Shown: piece after piece, positions 22,552-24,301 of the stretch | Layout: each line of letters opens with the position of its first letter | Numbering within the stretch: position 1 is the first letter of the stretch | DNA from: an uncultured Clostridia bacterium | GTDB taxonomy: Bacteria > Bacillota > Clostridia > TANB77 > CAG-508 | Assembly (NCBI GenBank): GCA_948664205.1 | Contig: CAPNDH010000019.1 | Location: 1-24,301 of the forward strand | Length of the DNA: 24,301 nt | Reading direction: 5' to 3' | The notes under the pieces: generated by a model | Database searches by the model: none | What the model was told of the DNA's origin: nothing | What the model saw: only the letters and a program-made list of their open reading frames with translations | Position numbers and translations under genes: made by a program

Positions 22552-23643
22552 TTATACATTAAATCTAAATAGTACTACATCTCCGTCTTGCATTATATAT
22601 TCTTTTCCTTCTGAACGCACTAAGCCTTTTTCTTTACATGCTACCATTGATCCTTCTTTTATTAAGTCATTATAAGATACTACTTCTGCTCTTATGAATC
22701 CTCTTTCTATATCTGAGTGGATTTTCCCTGCAGCCTGTGGTGCTTTTGTTCCTTTTTTTATTGTCCATGCTCTTACTTCTGGTTCTCCTGCTGTTAGGAA
22801 GCTCATTAGTCCTAATAAGTCATAGCTTGTTTTTACTACTTTATCTAGACCTGACTCTGTTAGTCCTAATGCTTCTAGCATTTCTACTTTATCTTCTCCT
22901 TCTAATGAAGATAGTTCTTCTTCTATTTTTACACATAGTGGAATTACTTTTGCACCCTCTGTTTTGGCAAATTCTTTTACTTCTTTTACCTTTTCGTCAT
23001 TTTCGCTATTTGCCATTTGTTCTTCTGAAACATTTGCTATGTATAATACTGGTTTTGATGTTAATAAGTATAAGTCTTTTATTTCTTCTTTTTCTTCGTC
23101 AGTTAATTCTACTGTTCTTGCACATTTTCCTTGTTCTAATACTTCTTTTATTTTTTCAAGAACTGCTATTTCACTTGCTGCCTTTTTATCCGCTTTTAGT
23201 TTTTTCTTGGCATTTTCTAATCTTCTATCTACCATTTCTATATCTGAAAAGATTAGTTCTAGGTTAATTGTTTCTATATCTCTTAAAGGGCTAATGCTTC
23301 CATCTACGTGTACTATATTTGAGTCATCAAAACATCTTACAACATGAGCTATTGCGTCTACTTCACGTATATGTGATAAAAATTTATTTCCTAAACCTTC
23401 CCCTTTACTTGCCCCTTTTACTAAGCCTGCTATGTCAACAAATTCTATTATTGCATGTGTTGTTTTTTCTGGGTTATACATTTTTGTAAGCTCGTCTAAC
23501 CTTTCGTCTGGAACTGGTACTACTCCTACGTTTGGCTCTATTGTACAAAATGGGTAATTTGCACATTCTGCTCCTGCGTTTGTTATACTATTAAATAATG
23601 TTGATTTTCCTACATTTGGAAGTCCTACAATTCCTATTTTCAT
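22552..23643 (-). CDS. ychF: redox-regulated ATPase YchF (Obg family)
   Basis: YchF/OLA1 is a universally conserved Obg-like P-loop NTPase that hydrolyses ATP and associates with ribosomes. The 363-aa product has normal length. G1 is GLPNVGKST (6-14), the NYPFCTIEPNVGVV segment follows, G3 is DIAGLVKGASKGEGLGNKFL, and a helical insertion (about 125-200) and a C-terminal TGS domain (about 278-361; SFLTAGEPEVRAWTIKKGTK, HSDIERGFIRAEVV, VLFRFNV) complete it. The start at ATG 23643 (MKIGIVGLPN) is typical for the family. It is a single-gene unit with a promoter and terminator. CGG occurs only out of frame (GAC GGA, GCG GAT). Confidence 0.97.
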   Translation of the reverse strand: MKIGIVGLPNVGKSTLFNSITNAGAECANYPFCTIEPNVGVVPVPDERLDELTKMYNPEKTTHAIIEFVDIAGLVKGASKGEGLGNKFLSHIREVDAIAHVVRCFDDSNIVHVDGSISPLRDIETINLELIFSDIEMVDRRLENAKKKLKADKKAASEIAVLEKIKEVLEQGKCARTVELTDEEKEEIKDLYLLTSKPVLYIANVSEEQMANSENDEKVKEVKEFAKTEGAKVIPLCVKIEEELSSLEGEDKVEMLEALGLTESGLDKVVKTSYDLLGLMSFLTAGEPEVRAWTIKKGTKAPQAAGKIHSDIERGFIRAEVVSYNDLIKEGSMVACKEKGLVRSEGKEYIMQDGDVVLFRFNV

Positions 23644-23681
23644 ATTTTATATCCTTCTTTCTTTTTGTTTTTCTGCTTTTT

Positions 23682-23710
23682 ACTATATAACATTTTGAAG
23701 GTAAAAACAA
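23682..23710 (-). promoter_or_regulatory. candidate promoter of ychF
   Basis: On the minus strand TTGTTT (23705-23710) and TATAGT (23682-23687) are 17 bp apart, 38 bp before the ATG at 23643. Confidence 0.5.
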
Positions 23711-23740
23711 TATTATCAGTTGATTTTTTGTATTATTTTA

Positions 23741-23769
23741 TTGCTTTTTTAATATTATGATGCTATAAT
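23741..23769 (+). promoter_or_regulatory. promoter of the 116-aa gene
   Basis: TTGCTT (23741-23746) and TATAAT (23764-23769) are 17 bp apart, 55 bp before the ATG at 23825. Confidence 0.6.
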
Positions 23770-23824
23770 TAGTTAAATTTGTATAGAGTAACTTTTTATT
23801 AATTAATAGAAAGGAGATTATAGT

Positions 23825-24175
23825 ATGATAGGTATGACAAAATTTATTGGACCTGAGTACCTTGTTGCTAGTGCTTTTGTTTATTTAACTAAAGAAAGAT
23901 TTATTACTTTTGATAATATTTATAAATATTCTTATGAAGTACAAAAATATTGGAGTAACTCAGAAGATATTGATGCAATACTTACTGGTCGTGTTAATGA
24001 GGATGACCTTGAAAATTTTAAAGATTACTATACAGTTAACGATGAAGCAAGTATAGTTGTTTTAAATTCAGATGTTTCAATTAGGGACTTAGAAATGAGA
24101 TTTATATTTAATATGCCTTTAAATATTTCTGAAAGTTTTAGAATAGTAGCTAAAAATTTTATATCAAATTTATAA
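23825..24175 (+). CDS. hypothetical protein, 116 aa
   Basis: I do not recognise this protein. It is soluble, acidic and mixed alpha/beta, with FIGPEYLVASAFVYLTKERF at the N-terminus and an IVVLNSDVSIRDLEMRFIFN strand-helix near the end. There is no signal peptide, metal motif or helix-turn-helix that I can name. The ATG at 23825 follows AAAGGAG, with a second possible ATG at 23834. Its own promoter and terminator make it a single-gene unit. Codon use matches native genes and it has no CGG. Confidence 0.72.
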   Translation: MIGMTKFIGPEYLVASAFVYLTKERFITFDNIYKYSYEVQKYWSNSEDIDAILTGRVNEDDLENFKDYYTVNDEASIVVLNSDVSIRDLEMRFIFNMPLNISESFRIVAKNFISNL

Positions 24176-24180
24176 GGTAG

Positions 24181-24217
24181 AGCATTCGTATATTTATATA
24201 TGCGAATGCTTTTTCTT
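24181..24217 (+). terminator. terminator of the 116-aa gene
   Basis: Stem AGCATTCG / CGAATGCT extended by imperfect A/T pairs, followed by TTTTTCTTT. Confidence 0.88.
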
Positions 24218-24225
24218 TATTATAT

Positions 24226-24254
24226 TTGACATTTTATGTAAAATACTATATTAT
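24226..24254 (+). promoter_or_regulatory. promoter reading off the right end
   Basis: TTGACA (24226-24231) and TATTAT (24249-24254) are 17 bp apart. The spacer contains the dyad ATTTTA-TG-TAAAAT, with ATGTAAAA in the same register as in the promoters at 5765 and 10565. Any gene it serves lies beyond the window or was displaced by an insertion. Confidence 0.55.
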
Positions 24255-24301
24255 GGCTCTTCGCTAAATCGAGTGGGTAACTAGTATTAAACACAAATAT
24301 C
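24255..24301 (+). mobile_element. possible end of an ISL3-type insertion sequence (partial)
   Basis: The sequence from 24255 begins GGCTCTTCGCTAAATC, which resembles the terminal inverted repeats of ISL3-family elements (GGCTCTT...). It begins directly after the -10 box of the preceding promoter. Only 47 bases are present, with no transposase, so this rests on one short end motif. Confidence 0.35.

Overview
The window looks like a chromosomal segment of an AT-rich, anaerobic, spore-forming Firmicute, probably an uncultured gut Clostridium-like lineage. Evidence for this is the strong A+T bias, AGGAG-type ribosome binding sites, the sporulation genes cotJABC and ytfIJ, an LPKTG sortase-anchored protein, VanW, DacF, ScpA, RecX and YchF homologues, and secreted proteins carrying cohesin and dockerin modules. 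The exact lineage is a guess.

Layout. 1-197: a 52-bp tandem repeat and a consensus promoter that fires leftwards out of the window. 198-3515: an unknown coiled-coil protein, a VanW protein, and an unusual fusion of a DHH/DHHA2 phosphoesterase with a CinA C-terminal amidase. 3706-5682: a D-Ala-D-Ala carboxypeptidase (dacF type) convergent with a foreign-looking membrane protein. 5892-8565: a secreted cell wall amidase with two Ig-like domains and a dockerin, in operon with an anchored surface protein. 8566-8978: a gene-free stretch holding a 121-nt hairpin element and an intergenic repeat. 8979-13311: ytfI-ytfJ, a small charged protein with foreign codon use, scpA, recX and a RelA/SpoT-like protein. 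13529-14972: cotJABC with cysteine-rich extensions. 15025-19614: a sortase-anchored cohesin protein and a 1255-aa transglutaminase-like protein with its own cohesin and dockerin. 19826-22508: a membrane-tethered ECF sigma factor, a partner DUF4362/DUF3221-like protein, and a remnant of a duplicated sigma gene 3' end. 22552-23643: ychF. The right end has a small unknown gene, a promoter, and possibly the end of an insertion sequence.

Main discovery candidate. Three unrelated genes (dacF, the amidase, ytfI) are each interrupted by one apparent +1 frameshift. In all three the break lies exactly at an in-frame CGG codon, and skipping the C restores the frame and places a glycine (GGT, GGA, GGA) where the family expects one. 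By my scan, only one other in-frame CGG occurs in the window, in the foreign-looking gene at 4954-5682, although CGG occurs out of frame roughly 25 times inside genes. This suggests that CGG is not read as ordinary arginine in this organism but causes a +1 frameshift or is decoded as a CGGN quadruplet. Ordinary mutation or sequencing error remains the alternative.

A second theme is a small cohesin-dockerin surface system built around cell wall and protein-modifying enzymes rather than cellulases: an LPKTG-anchored cohesin, a bridging protein with both modules, and a dockerin-bearing amidase. The sporulation genes show that the organism builds endospores, with an unusually cysteine-rich CotJ module.
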